64,000 nt of DNA from Companilactobacillus zhachilii (GCF_003606365.2 NZ_CP031933.2:2604001-2668000), one strand, 5' to 3'; shown: positions 54,444-63,445, numbered from the stretch's first letter. Numbers and translations are program-made. The notes: a model not told the origin generated them from the letters alone.

Positions 54444-55097
54444 ACGAAATATAGTTTTTTTGTACAGTCACAAGTAAACAAAAGTGACAATTCAGTTTTT
54501 GGCTATGAAGTACTCTTGCGTAAGGAAGATAATGGTGCTTGGCACTTGCCACAAGACTTTACGGAGTTATCCATTGAAGATCAAGTGCAATTGGTCGAGC
54601 AAACGGCTGCTGTCATTAAGAAGAATGCTGGTAGTAACAAGGTTATATCATTTAATTTAAATAGTGAACAAGCCAATGATCCATATACACTTGGGGAAGT
54701 AATTGCCTTAAAAAAACGTATTAACCCCGTTGCCCTAACAATTGAATTGACTGAAGCAATGCCTTTGGAACAAATCAAACAATTTAGCGTCCTACTTCAT
54801 CAATATGGTATCTCATTAGTTATCGATGATGTCGGTACCGGTTCAAACACCTTTGATAATATCAAACATCTTTTACCTTACGTTGATAAAATCAAACTAG
54901 CAATGCAAAACCTTCGTATGTCTGGAAAAGCTAATAAGATTCCTGAATATGTTTCATTCTGGGTTCAACAAGCTGAAAGATACTGTCTAGACATGGTTCT
55001 AGAGGGTGTTGAGGATGGCAAAGATCAACTACTTGCTAAGAAATACGGAATTAATATTCAACAAGGTTACCTTTACGGTAAGCCTGTTATGCCTTAG
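54444..55097 (+). CDS. EAL-domain protein (c-di-GMP phosphodiesterase family) without an ordinary start codon
   Basis: 217 residues when read from an ACG at 54444, 7 bases after AGGGGG. This frame encodes KYSFFVQSQVN...FGYEVLLRKE, the normal N-terminus of the domain; starting at the first TTG (54516) would delete the EVLLR motif. Catalytic-site residues of EAL enzymes are present: Glu of EVLLR, Asn in SFNLNS, Glu in ELTE, the DD pair in IDDVGTG (Phe replaced by Val), Lys in DKIKLA, Glu in LEGVE and Gln in QQGYLYGKP. Either a non-AUG start is used or the gene is a recent pseudogene. No GGDEF protein is in the window. Confidence 0.75.
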   Translation, partial: TKYSFFVQSQVNKSDNSVFGYEVLLRKEDNGAWHLPQDFTELSIEDQVQLVEQTAAVIKKNAGSNKVISFNLNSEQANDPYTLGEVIALKKRINPVALTIELTEAMPLEQIKQFSVLLHQYGISLVIDDVGTGSNTFDNIKHLLPYVDKIKLAMQNLRMSGKANKIPEYVSFWVQQAERYCLDMVLEGVEDGKDQLLAKKYGINIQQGYLYGKPVMP

Positions 55098-55130
55098 CCA
55101 TAGATACTGAATTAATTTAAGTACACAAGC

Positions 55131-55179
55131 AAAAAGCAGTTTAACAATCTTTCATGGTTGTTAAACTGCTTTTATTTTT
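55131..55179 (+). terminator. Intrinsic terminator after the EAL gene
   Basis: AAAAAGCAGTTTAACAA pairs with TTGTTAAACTGCTTTTA, followed by T5. Confidence 0.93.
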
Positions 55180-55181
55180 GT

Positions 55182-55363
55182 CTGCCGTCTCCGGGAGCAA
55201 GGGATTTAGGTTGCTGTGGGGACCACCTGGAGCCAAGGTCTCCAGGTTCGATTTTGAACTTCGAGAAAATCACTCGAATTTCAAAACTCGTCCCGTGGTG
55301 TAGGCGCTAAAGCGCCAACGCCACCTTCACTGCTACCTAAATCCCTTGCTCCCTCCGACTAGT
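55182..55363 (+). repeat. IR-A element copy A10 (plus orientation)
   Basis: Left end CTGCCGTCTCC, right end CTCCGACTAGT. The outer arms GGGAGCAAGGGATTTAGGT and ACCTAAATCCCTTGCTCCC are a perfect 19-bp inverted repeat, differing from copy A11 by compensated changes. The inner hairpin GGCGCTAAAGCGCC is shared with A11. With the terminator it fills the gap 55098-55461. Confidence 0.9.
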
Positions 55364-55461
55364 TCATTCGCTATTTCTAATAAAATTGCCCAATAGTTTG
55401 AAGTTTCGTCGATTTTTTACACTTAACTGAAGATAAAAAATCACCTTCATCAAATTATCTT

Positions 55462-56793
55462 CTATGCCAAAGCATCCCAAGCTGACAATACAACGGGTTC
55501 TTGATTATACTCGGAAAGTTCTTTTTCGGTTAGATACTTTTTATTGATGACAACATCATAGACGTAGTCTTCAAACCACTTTTGGTCCATTGTGTAATAA
55601 CCTTTTTCGCCGTATTTTTCGCCCCATGAGTTTTCTACTTTCCAGCGATTTGGTTGTCCTTGAATAAGGTTTACACCGGTTAAGGTCATTGCATGGGAAA
55701 CTTCTCCTTGGCCGTAATCGAGTCTTTGAGCTTTATCCATTTGTGAATCAATCCCGAATAGTTGGTCATATTGATAAATATTTCCTAACAAATACCCATT
55801 TTTACGGTCAGAATCTTCTAGCACGTCGTTTCCAAACCAAATTGGATCATTGCCTTTTAGTTGTTCAATGGCCAATTCTTGAAGGCGTTCCATTGGTAGG
55901 TTGAGAAACTTTTGCGTCTTACCTCCTACCATGCTGCTTTCGGTATCAATTGAATATACTTGATGATATTTTTTATTTGTCTGTGGTGAGTTTACTAAAT
56001 CAACAAAATCATCAACATCAATCGTAAAGTAACGTTTTAAAAATTCTTTAGGTGTGATTTTGTCAGCGGCGATTAATTTACCATCGTCTGCTTGTAATGA
56101 CAATTCAAAATCAGTTGGTGGCATTCCGAATGAGTAAACACATAACTTGTAAACTTCAGCCAACATGTCATCGAGTCGCTTATCTAACTCATCTTTGGTT
56201 GCTTTATCATGCACCATTTGTCTCAATTCAATCCCATTTTTACGGAGCAATTTGCCTAGTACATCGTCAAATTCAGTTGTATTATCTGATGCACTCGTTT
56301 CAGGCATGACGTAATTTGGCACGACACCATATTTTTTAACTAAATTGGCTGCATTTTGCCATAATCCGCCGTCACCATTAGGATAGGAGAATAAAGAATT
56401 GACCTTTCGATCTTCGACTGGCAAATCAGCCGTCTGCAAAATTTCTTGATAAAAATAATTTGATTTTTCTAGACGATCCCAGAATGATAAATAATTTTGA
56501 GAAAGCTCAAAGTCTTTCAGATTATGCTTGTTAGCAAAATCAGTTCTCAATGTGTTCAAGGCTGAGAACAACCAGCAACGTCCAGAGTGCTTTTGATCAG
56601 ATACTTTTCCCGTATCAACAGTCACGTTGAATGACGGATTAAGGATCGTTTTTACTTCCGGATTTTCAGTAGCACTAAATATTCCAACTTGTGCTACTGC
56701 ATTTTTAAGAACATTATTAATTGCATCTTGATTTAAGTTCTTGTTAAAATCTGCTAAAATCTCTTTATTGATTTCTTTTGTCAATTCAATCAC
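55462..56793 (-). CDS. pepC: Aminopeptidase C (bleomycin hydrolase family)
   Basis: 443 residues, the usual length. A cytosolic cysteine peptidase of the C1 family releasing N-terminal amino acids from peptides. The active site is Cys73 in SGRCWLFSALN, His in VSHAMTLTG and Asn in ENSWGEKYG; the C-terminal tail that limits the enzyme to exopeptidase action ends WDALA. No signal peptide. Divergent from the gatD-like gene. Confidence 0.96.
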   Translation of the reverse strand: MIELTKEINKEILADFNKNLNQDAINNVLKNAVAQVGIFSATENPEVKTILNPSFNVTVDTGKVSDQKHSGRCWLFSALNTLRTDFANKHNLKDFELSQNYLSFWDRLEKSNYFYQEILQTADLPVEDRKVNSLFSYPNGDGGLWQNAANLVKKYGVVPNYVMPETSASDNTTEFDDVLGKLLRKNGIELRQMVHDKATKDELDKRLDDMLAEVYKLCVYSFGMPPTDFELSLQADDGKLIAADKITPKEFLKRYFTIDVDDFVDLVNSPQTNKKYHQVYSIDTESSMVGGKTQKFLNLPMERLQELAIEQLKGNDPIWFGNDVLEDSDRKNGYLLGNIYQYDQLFGIDSQMDKAQRLDYGQGEVSHAMTLTGVNLIQGQPNRWKVENSWGEKYGEKGYYTMDQKWFEDYVYDVVINKKYLTEKELSEYNQEPVVLSAWDALA

Positions 56794-56843
56794 CTCGTTG
56801 TTTAACTATATTACAACATTTCTAATTATATTGGAGAAAAATT

Positions 56844-57518
56844 ATGTCTAAAGTTATAAAAATTGCTTATTTGTACGAAGATTTAATGAACACTTATGGA
56901 GATAGCGGTGACGTTAAGATTCTTAGCTTTCTTCTTAAAGAACAAGGTTATGATACTCAAGTCGATAACATTAGTTTGGAAATGAAATTCAATGCTTTCG
57001 ATTATGACTTCCTCTTCTTCGGTGGTGGCCAAGATTTCGAACAATCAGTTGTTGCAACCGATTTACAAAGACATCGCCAAACTATTCAAAACTATATTGA
57101 AGCTGACAAACCTATGCTTTGTATCTGTGGTGGCTACCAATTCCTCGGTAAATATTACGAAACCAGTGGTGGTCAAACTATCCAAGGCCTTGATATCCTA
57201 CCTTTCCATACCGTATACAAAGCTGACAGTCGTATGATTGGTGACACAGAATATAAGACTGAATGGGGAACTGTTCGTGCTTTCGAAAACCATAGTGGTA
57301 GAACCTACTTTGACGATAAGAGCAAATTAAAACCTTTCGGTGAAATGATTGAAGGATATGGTAACAATCCTGACGACAAGCAAGAAGGTATGCATTATAA
57401 GAACGTTATAGGCAGTTACTCACACGGTCCTATTTTGAAAAACGAAAATGTTGCCCGTGCCATTGCTGATAAAATTATTGCTTCACATAAACAACGTATG
57501 GCAGCAATCGTTAAATAA
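56844..57518 (+). CDS. gatD: GatD-like glutamine amidotransferase (lipid II isoglutaminyl synthase subunit)
   Basis: 224 residues, class I glutamine amidotransferase fold of the CobB/CobQ type. Catalytic cysteine in MLCICGGYQFLG; the histidine is in SYSHGPIL. The opening YLYEDLMNTYGDSGDV is the GatD consensus. In Gram-positive bacteria it works with MurT to amidate glutamate of lipid II. Its usual partner murT is not adjacent: the gene is divergent from pepC and closed by a terminator. Confidence 0.86.
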   Translation: MSKVIKIAYLYEDLMNTYGDSGDVKILSFLLKEQGYDTQVDNISLEMKFNAFDYDFLFFGGGQDFEQSVVATDLQRHRQTIQNYIEADKPMLCICGGYQFLGKYYETSGGQTIQGLDILPFHTVYKADSRMIGDTEYKTEWGTVRAFENHSGRTYFDDKSKLKPFGEMIEGYGNNPDDKQEGMHYKNVIGSYSHGPILKNENVARAIADKIIASHKQRMAAIVK

Positions 57519-57555
57519 AAAAACATCAAATCCATGACGGATTTGATGTTTTTTT
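57517..57555. terminator. Bidirectional terminator between gatD and ackA
   Basis: AAAAACATCAAATCC pairs with GGATTTGATGTTTTT around ATGAC; it overlaps the gatD stop. Confidence 0.93.
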
Positions 57556-57560
57556 ATTGT

Positions 57561-58745
57561 CTATTGTAACGCCGCTACCTGACGCACCATAGCTAATTCT
57601 TCATCAGTTGGAATCAATAGAACTTTAATAGCTGAATCAGGACTACTAATTAAGCCTTCTTTTCCAGCTTCATTTAATTTAGCATCTAATTTAACATTAA
57701 AAATTGCCAATTCATCAATAATTTGTTGACGTAATTGAACATTATGTTCGCCGATTCCTCCAGCAAATACCAAAGCATCAGCACCATGTAGTTCAGTTAT
57801 ATAACTACCTGCATATTTAACGATTCGGTTAACAAAAATTTCAATAGCCAACTTAGCTTGAGGATTAGTTGCTTCTTGAGCTTTAATTTCACGCATATCC
57901 GGTGAGATACCAGAAACGCCAAGTAGACCAGATTTTTGATTTAACATCATCATGATTTCATTTGGATCTGTAACGTTTAATTCTTTCATCAAATAAGGTA
58001 CTAAGGCTGGATCAACATCACCAGCACGTGTTCCCATCGTTACACCAGTTAAAGGTGTGAATCCCATTGAAGTATCAAAGGCTTTCCCATCTTTAACTGC
58101 CGCTAATGAAGCGCCACTACCTAAATGCATCGTTACAAGATTGATTTTATCTTTAGGCATATCTAATAATTCAGCTGCACGCCCCGTCAAGTAACCATGA
58201 GAAATTCCATGTTCACCATAACGGCGAATTTGATATTTCTTCGTCAATTCATAAGGCAAACTATAAATCGCATTCATTTCAGGTAAGTCCGTAAAGAATT
58301 GGCTGTCAAAAACAGCATATTGCTTAACATCAGGCAAAGTCTTCGCCATTGTTTCAATCCCTTGAGCTTCCATTGGATTGTGCAGTGGTGCAAAGTTACT
58401 GAGTTCTTTAATTTGCTTCAAAACTTCAGGTGTCACTTCAACAGCTGATTTAAAAACTTGTCCACCAGCAACTACACGATGTGCTACCGCTGTGATCTCA
58501 CTCAAGTTTTGAATAATTTCCAAACGTTGTAATTCGTCGAAAACCATTTGTGCTGCGTGAGCTTGGTCCAAGTTATCAACCGTTGTTTCAAATTTTTGGT
58601 GATCACCGTATTTAATTGTAAAAATAGATCCTGGCATACTGATTCTTTCCACTAAACCATTGGCTAAAACAGTCTCAGCGGGCATTTCAAACAATTGCCA
58701 CTTCAAGGATGAACTACCAGCATTAATAACTAATGTCTTTTGCAT
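57561..58745 (-). CDS. ackA: Acetate kinase
   Basis: 394 residues. Forms ATP from acetyl phosphate and ADP, the last step of heterofermentative or phosphoketolase acetate production. Opening KTLVINAGSSSLKW, then catalytic HRVVAGG, HLGSGASLAA, DTSMGFTPLTGV and GGIGEH. The ATG at 58745 is preceded by GGGAGAGTGA; the frame stays open 300 bases upstream, but through the IR-A copy A11. Confidence 0.95.
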   Translation of the reverse strand: MQKTLVINAGSSSLKWQLFEMPAETVLANGLVERISMPGSIFTIKYGDHQKFETTVDNLDQAHAAQMVFDELQRLEIIQNLSEITAVAHRVVAGGQVFKSAVEVTPEVLKQIKELSNFAPLHNPMEAQGIETMAKTLPDVKQYAVFDSQFFTDLPEMNAIYSLPYELTKKYQIRRYGEHGISHGYLTGRAAELLDMPKDKINLVTMHLGSGASLAAVKDGKAFDTSMGFTPLTGVTMGTRAGDVDPALVPYLMKELNVTDPNEIMMMLNQKSGLLGVSGISPDMREIKAQEATNPQAKLAIEIFVNRIVKYAGSYITELHGADALVFAGGIGEHNVQLRQQIIDELAIFNVKLDAKLNEAGKEGLISSPDSAIKVLLIPTDEELAMVRQVAALQ

Positions 58746-58810
58746 CGAAATCACTCTCCCATGTAATAGCATACCGGATTTTCTGAAAATTTGTTGAGAT
58801 TTATTTAAAT

Positions 58811-58995
58811 ATGCCGCCTTCAAGAGCAAGAAATTTAGGTCGCTATGGGGACCGATTGGAGCCGAAAGGCGGTCTCCAATCTCGATTTTGAACCTCGCAT
58901 AAACCGCGAGTTTCAAAAGTCGTCCCGTGGTGTAGGCGCTAAAGCGCCAACGCCACCTGCACAGCGACCTAAATTTCTTGCTCTTTCCGGCTAGT
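58811..58995 (+). repeat. IR-A element copy A11 (plus orientation), best reference copy
   Basis: Outer arms 58823-58844 and 58963-58984 are a perfect 22-bp inverted repeat (core AGAAATTTAGGTCGC). Inside are three hairpins in order: 58854-58881 (GATTGGAG/CTCCAATC with a GAAA-type inner loop), 58882-58923 (TTTTGAA.../...TTCAAAA) and 58927-58956 (GTGG...GGCGCT/AGCGCC...CCAC). GGGGAC before the first and GTCCC after the second can pair, giving a multi-branched fold. End motifs are ATGCCG (left) and CCGGCTAGT (right); GCCG and CGGC can close the structure. I see no target duplication. Confidence 0.92.
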
Positions 58996-59326
58996 CCTTT
59001 GTAATGAAATAATAATTGATTAGCAATCTTATTCGCTTGTACCATAAAAATAGAACGTTTATATTCCTTGCACTCATTAAATTACTTAATGTATAGGACC
59101 TTGCACAACGCGTTATTCCAAAGCAAAGAACACAATTAATTCAGAAGAAATTAATAATTCAGAATATCATCAAAGTATTATTGACGAAAAAATATACTTC
59201 AAAAACAGTGCATATAACGTTTCTTGATTTTTACTACAATCTTGAATCATCTTATGCACTTAACCGAGTATTGAAAAAAAAATACGCAAACTCAAATACT
59301 CAAAATTATCCAAAACGACAAATACC

Positions 59327-59504
59327 CTAGCTGGAGGGAGTAAGTAATTTAGGTCGCTGTGAAAGTGGCGTTATGGCTTTAGCCATTACACCACGGGACG
59401 ACTTTTGAGACTTGCGGTTTTTGCAAGGCTCAAAATCGAGTCTGGAGACCTTGGCTCCAGACGGTCCCCATAGCGACCTAAATTACTTACTCCCGGAAGC
59501 GGCA
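59327..59504 (-). repeat. IR-A element copy A12 (minus orientation)
   Basis: Begins CCTAGCTGGAGGGAG and ends CTCCCGGAAGCGGCA. The outer arms GGGAGTAAGTAATTTAGGTC and GACCTAAATTACTTACTCCC are a perfect 20-bp inverted repeat. It ends six bases from the stop of the ECF gene. Between A11 and A12 (58996-59326) is AT-rich sequence in which I recognise nothing but a possible ackA promoter region. Confidence 0.9.
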
Positions 59505-59509
59505 CCAAC

Positions 59510-60103
59510 CTAATTATCCAAAAACTTATTAGATTTCAATAGAGCAGTAGAAATAGCCGGTGCAATTATAATTGCGACAATCATTTCAGGAACTCCATTT
59601 GTTCCGACAATGACCAATAATAATTTATTCAACAAATCAGTTTGAGTTGCGTATGCTTGTGCCATTGCGCTAGCGTACATTAGTCTCATCAAACCTAAAA
59701 CTAAAACTGTATTCGTCAGTGAGCCTGCACCTGATGCAAGCGCCATACCTAAAACTTTCTTATTTGTATGATTTTTAAACCATAAATAAATCCAGCCAGC
59801 AACTAAACCAACGATCACTCGAGGTAAAATTGCCACGATTGGATTTGTAAAGACTGTTGTATCAATAATTGATGTTGGACTAGTGAAAGCACGAATGACC
59901 GTACCAATTCCCCAAACTAGACCAACGATTGCCCCATCTTTTGGACCTAATAAAATTGCGGCTACGATTACAGTAATATGAATAATTGTAATATTTATAA
60001 AACCAGTTGGTATGTATCCTAAAAACGGTACCATTGATTGTACAAAAATTATCGCAATCAGCACACCCAAAATTGCTGTCCGATACGCCTTTCTTCTTTG
60101 CAA
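59510..60103 (-). CDS. ECF transporter substrate-binding (S) component
   Basis: 197 residues, about six hydrophobic helices, resembling vitamin S components (PanT/FolT/QueT-like). Motifs are the AxxxA-like helix around AYRTAILGVLIAI and the TSIIDTTVFTNPIVAILPR loop. It would dock on a shared EcfA-EcfA'-EcfT module encoded elsewhere. The vitamin is not evident. I choose a TTG start at 60103 after GAGGGG; the longer frame to 60154 has no ribosome site. Confidence 0.8.
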   Translation of the reverse strand: MQRRKAYRTAILGVLIAIIFVQSMVPFLGYIPTGFINITIIHITVIVAAILLGPKDGAIVGLVWGIGTVIRAFTSPTSIIDTTVFTNPIVAILPRVIVGLVAGWIYLWFKNHTNKKVLGMALASGAGSLTNTVLVLGLMRLMYASAMAQAYATQTDLLNKLLLVIVGTNGVPEMIVAIIIAPAISTALLKSNKFLDN

Positions 60104-60256
60104 AATACACGTACCCCTCAATATTAATTTCCTTAATTTTAACCGATTGCTCATTAAAGAACAAAAAAAAGTCTATGAAAAATAATTAGAGCTTGTCTTC
60201 ATTTTGGTTATACATGAAGGGACAAAATCACTTTTGTCTTAAACCATGCGAATAAA

Positions 60257-60369
60257 TGTGAAACAAAACATAACTTTTTCCGCTTAAAACAAACAGCTTC
60301 AGCAATCCAAGGTCGGATTACTGGAGCTGTTTGTTTTAAGGCTCGAAAACTGAACATGTTTTGTCCTAC
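60257..60369 (-). repeat. IR-C element copy C4 (minus orientation)
   Basis: Central stem CAGCTTCAGCAATCC against GGATTACTGGAGCTG (one wobble-type mismatch); outer arms TGAAACAAAACAT and ATGTTTTGTCC. It lies downstream of the minus-strand proC gene in the matching orientation. Confidence 0.85.
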
Positions 60370-60397
60370 TCTCTACCTTACAATTTTCAATACTCAA

Positions 60398-61165
60398 TTA
60401 TTCATTTTCTGCAGCATCAACTGCTTTAATAACTGCATTTCTAAAGCCATACTCTTCCAAAGCTGCCACACCGCGGATTGTTGAACCACCTGGTGAAGTA
60501 ACTTCATCCTTCAAAGCAGAAACATTTAAATCTGATTGTTTAGCTAATTTACTTGCACCAATTGCCATCCCAATAGCGGCATCATAGGCTAACTTACGAC
60601 TCAAACCATGTTTCACGCCAGCATCACTCAAAGCTTCGATGAAGACATCTAAGAAAGCTGGAGAACAACCAGCTACCGTTCCTAAAATACCTAGTTCATT
60701 TTCAGGAACTTCAACTAATTGACCTGTATAACCTAAAACAGAACCAATCTTCTTCTTGTCTTCTGGTGTAAAGTCATCTGAATACGTAATTCCAGTAAAT
60801 CCGGCACCAACTTTAACTGGTGTATTTGGAATTGCATGAGCTACTTTAACATCACCCAAAAGTTGCTTAAGATGCGTTACAGAAGCACTACCTGTGAAAG
60901 CCACAATTAATTTACCGGCAGCAATTTCCTTCAATTCTTTCGCAACACTGCTCAATGCGTCAGCACCAACTGCAATGAAAATAATCTCTGTATCTGCTAA
61001 TTGCTTTACTTTCTTGACCATTTGAAAACCTAATTGATCACACAAAAGTTTTGTTCGATTTGAACGGCCACCTTTGACAATAATATCTTCAGAATTGTAA
61101 CCATTCTTTACTAGACCCGTTATAACGGCTCCACCAATACTACCTGCGCCAATAAATCCAATCAT
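60398..61165 (-). CDS. proC: Pyrroline-5-carboxylate reductase
   Basis: 255 residues, NAD(P)H-dependent last step of proline synthesis. The opening MIGFIGAGSIGGAVITGL is the Rossmann dinucleotide-binding motif; the C-terminal dimerisation part contains the signature DEVTSPGGSTIRGVAALE. AAGGAGA precedes the ATG at 61165; seven extra codons upstream lack support. proA and proB are not nearby. Confidence 0.95.
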   Translation of the reverse strand: MIGFIGAGSIGGAVITGLVKNGYNSEDIIVKGGRSNRTKLLCDQLGFQMVKKVKQLADTEIIFIAVGADALSSVAKELKEIAAGKLIVAFTGSASVTHLKQLLGDVKVAHAIPNTPVKVGAGFTGITYSDDFTPEDKKKIGSVLGYTGQLVEVPENELGILGTVAGCSPAFLDVFIEALSDAGVKHGLSRKLAYDAAIGMAIGASKLAKQSDLNVSALKDEVTSPGGSTIRGVAALEEYGFRNAVIKAVDAAENE

Positions 61166-61279
61166 GATGTAATTCTCCTTTATCAAACTTTGTAATTATT
61201 ATATAACAAATTAAAAGCAAACATTTTCTTATACGCTTCGTCTCATGTATCCTATAAGAGTACAGAGGGGGTGAACGAT

Positions 61280-61993
61280 ATGAAAACATATCGCACACGA
61301 GCAGAGTTAAAATACGAAGTTAAAAATTTACTCAAGGGTAATTGGAAAAAGGCTATTTTACTATACCTAATTCCACTGATTATTTTTGTCCTAACAAATG
61401 GCTACAATAATTCCAATTCACGCGCGACTTTCAGATACAATACATCTAGTTTTGATATTGGAACTTTCTCCAAAATTGTTACTACTTTTGGAATCATTGG
61501 TTTTATTACTAGTTTAATTTTCTTATTAATCAATTTATCAGCTAACTTTCGGGCTTTTGATTGGTTAGGTGACCACGACCTTGATTTCGATCCCATCAAA
61601 AGTAATTTCACTTACTTTAGAAGTCCTGATTGGTGGCAATTAATTTTCATTTACGTAATTATTAATATTTTTACCTTTTTATGGACCCTATTATTGATTA
61701 TTCCTGGAATTGTCAAAGGCATTGGTTACTCACAAACGTATTTTGTTTATAAAGATCTCAATGACCGCGGCTTAACTGATGGTTATTCGTTAACGACTTA
61801 CATTACAAAGAGTCAACAATTAATGATGGGCAACAAGTGGCGTTACTTTGTTCTCCAACTTAGTTTCATTGGTTGGTGGATTCTTGGCGTTATAACTTTA
61901 GGAATCGGATTTATTTGGATCTTCCCATATTACAAACTTACAATGGCCAACTTCTATCGCGATTTGGTTGAAAAAAATTCTACATACTTATAG
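61280..61993 (+). CDS. DUF975 family membrane protein
   Basis: 237 residues, about five membrane helices. The family core TRAELKYEVKNLLKGNWKKAILLYLIPL at the start and YKLTMANFYRDL at the end are typical of DUF975, function unknown. AGGGGGTGA precedes the ATG at 61280. Confidence 0.88.
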   Translation: MKTYRTRAELKYEVKNLLKGNWKKAILLYLIPLIIFVLTNGYNNSNSRATFRYNTSSFDIGTFSKIVTTFGIIGFITSLIFLLINLSANFRAFDWLGDHDLDFDPIKSNFTYFRSPDWWQLIFIYVIINIFTFLWTLLLIIPGIVKGIGYSQTYFVYKDLNDRGLTDGYSLTTYITKSQQLMMGNKWRYFVLQLSFIGWWILGVITLGIGFIWIFPYYKLTMANFYRDLVEKNSTYL

Positions 61994-62000
61994 CGAGAAA

Positions 62001-62111
62001 GTGGGACAAAACATGGTCAGCTTTCGGGCATTAAAATAATAGCGCTAGCAATCCGATTTTGGATTACTAGCGCTATTTGGTTTAAGCGGAAAAAGCTATG
62101 TTTTGTTCCAC
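62001..62111 (+). repeat. IR-C element copy C5
   Basis: Outer arms GTGGGACAAAACAT and ATGTTTTGTTCCAC (one mismatch); the central stem has AGCGCTAGCAATCC against GGATTACTAGCGCT around GATTTT. Between the DUF975 gene and a convergent acetyltransferase gene. Confidence 0.88.
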
Positions 62112-62140
62112 GTTTAAGGGCACCGATAGTCTTGTTTATT

Positions 62141-62668
62141 TTAATTTACCATTGCATATAAATTGGCATCATGGAAAGCTCCATTTGAATAAATCTCATC
62201 CTTTAACTGACCTTCCAAAACAAAACCAACTTTTTTTGCGACCGCATTACTGGCTTCATTAACTTGTTCAGCTAGCAACTTAATCTTATGTAAATTTAAT
62301 TCTTCAAAGCCTATTTCCAATAGTTTACTTAAACAATCAGTCATAACGCCGTTACCCTGATATTCACCACCAAGCCAATAACCAACTTCAGCTTTTTCAT
62401 TATCAGAATCGATGTTATGAAGATCAATCATCCCGACAGCTTTGCCATCAATAATAATACTTGCATTCCAGAGTTTCTGTTCTGCGATTCGTCCTTCACA
62501 ATATTCCAAAAACACTCGTTCATCTTCCACTGACTTAGTTGAATCACCCCAGGGCATAAACTTAGCTAACTGTGGCCGAGTCTTTTCTATTTGTTCGTAC
62601 AAACTAGCAGCGTCATCAGGATCAACTAGACGTAATTTCACATTTGGGCGCACCGTCCATTCTTTCAT
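62141..62668 (-). CDS. GNAT family N-acetyltransferase, RimJ/RimL-like
   Basis: 175 residues. RimL-type parts: LRLVDPDDAASLYEQIEKTRPQL, VGYWLGGEYQGNGVMTDCL (acetyl-CoA loop) and VNEASNAVAKKVGFVLEG. It may acetylate an N-terminal amine or another amine; the acceptor is not predictable. 18 bases downstream of the MerR gene on the same strand. Confidence 0.88.
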   Translation of the reverse strand: MKEWTVRPNVKLRLVDPDDAASLYEQIEKTRPQLAKFMPWGDSTKSVEDERVFLEYCEGRIAEQKLWNASIIIDGKAVGMIDLHNIDSDNEKAEVGYWLGGEYQGNGVMTDCLSKLLEIGFEELNLHKIKLLAEQVNEASNAVAKKVGFVLEGQLKDEIYSNGAFHDANLYAMVN

Positions 62669-62686
62669 AACATCACCTTCAATTGA

Positions 62687-63445
62687 TTAATTTGTATAAC
62701 GGTATACCACATCGTGCAACAACTGCACAACTGATTCTTTGGCTTTTTCGTCATAGTAGCGTGCAAATCTATCGTCCGCCAAATACATATCAACTAGACC
62801 TCGGTGAGCTTGGGTATTGTAACTAGGCCAAGTGTATTGAAGCCACTGTTTGTGCTCTTGATAAATTTTTTCAGCTAACGGTGATTCCAAATCAGGCTTT
62901 TTCGTCAACATTACTAAGTCATCAATTAACTGTTTTTCAATTGTTTGCATAGCTTGAAAGTCCTTTTCAGTTAAATTTGAAAATTTCTGATTGGACTGCT
63001 CCACTGTTTTTTCACCATACTTCTGGCGGATTTCTGTTCCAAAGTTAGCCTCATTTTCATGCAATTTTTGTTGTTTAAAGGCTTGAAATTTCTCTGTATC
63101 TGTCATTTTTATTTCTCCATGATAATCTTTTATGGTCTGATCAATATTTGTTAGGAGTCGTTCAATTTCTACTTGCTTGTCTTTCAGCATTTTTCGTTGG
63201 TCCTCTAAGGCCTGCAGGCGTGAAAAATTAGGATCATCCAAAAGCTGTTTAATTTGATTGAGTGGGAAACTTAACGAGCGATAAAACATGATTTGTTGTA
63301 ATTTATTTACATTTTTTTCATCATAAATACGATAATTACTTTTATTAACCTCTTCTGGTTTCAATAAACCAATTTGGTCATAATATCTCAATGTACGCGT
63401 ACTGACACCAGCCAACTCGGCTAATTTTTTAATTGTATATTTCAT
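62687..63445 (-). CDS. MerR family regulator with TipAS domain
   Basis: 252 residues: a MerR helix-turn-helix (about 1-70, with IKKLAELAGVSTRTLRYYDQIGLLKPEEVN), a coiled coil (about 75-115) and a TipAS antibiotic-recognition domain (about 130-252). Relatives respond to thiopeptides or other multidrug ligands. GGGAGAG precedes the ATG at 63445. Its target may be the adjoining acetyltransferase (inference). Confidence 0.9.
   Translation of the reverse strand: MKYTIKKLAELAGVSTRTLRYYDQIGLLKPEEVNKSNYRIYDEKNVNKLQQIMFYRSLSFPLNQIKQLLDDPNFSRLQALEDQRKMLKDKQVEIERLLTNIDQTIKDYHGEIKMTDTEKFQAFKQQKLHENEANFGTEIRQKYGEKTVEQSNQKFSNLTEKDFQAMQTIEKQLIDDLVMLTKKPDLESPLAEKIYQEHKQWLQYTWPSYNTQAHRGLVDMYLADDRFARYYDEKAKESVVQLLHDVVYRYTN

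Noticed and set aside
58746..59045. 100-residue N-terminal extension of acetate kinase
   Set aside because: It is translated IR-A sequence; known acetate kinases start at the ATG used.
59046..59326. Possible small gene between IR-A copies A11 and A12
   Set aside because: AT-rich, no open frame with a start signal; I see nothing definable.
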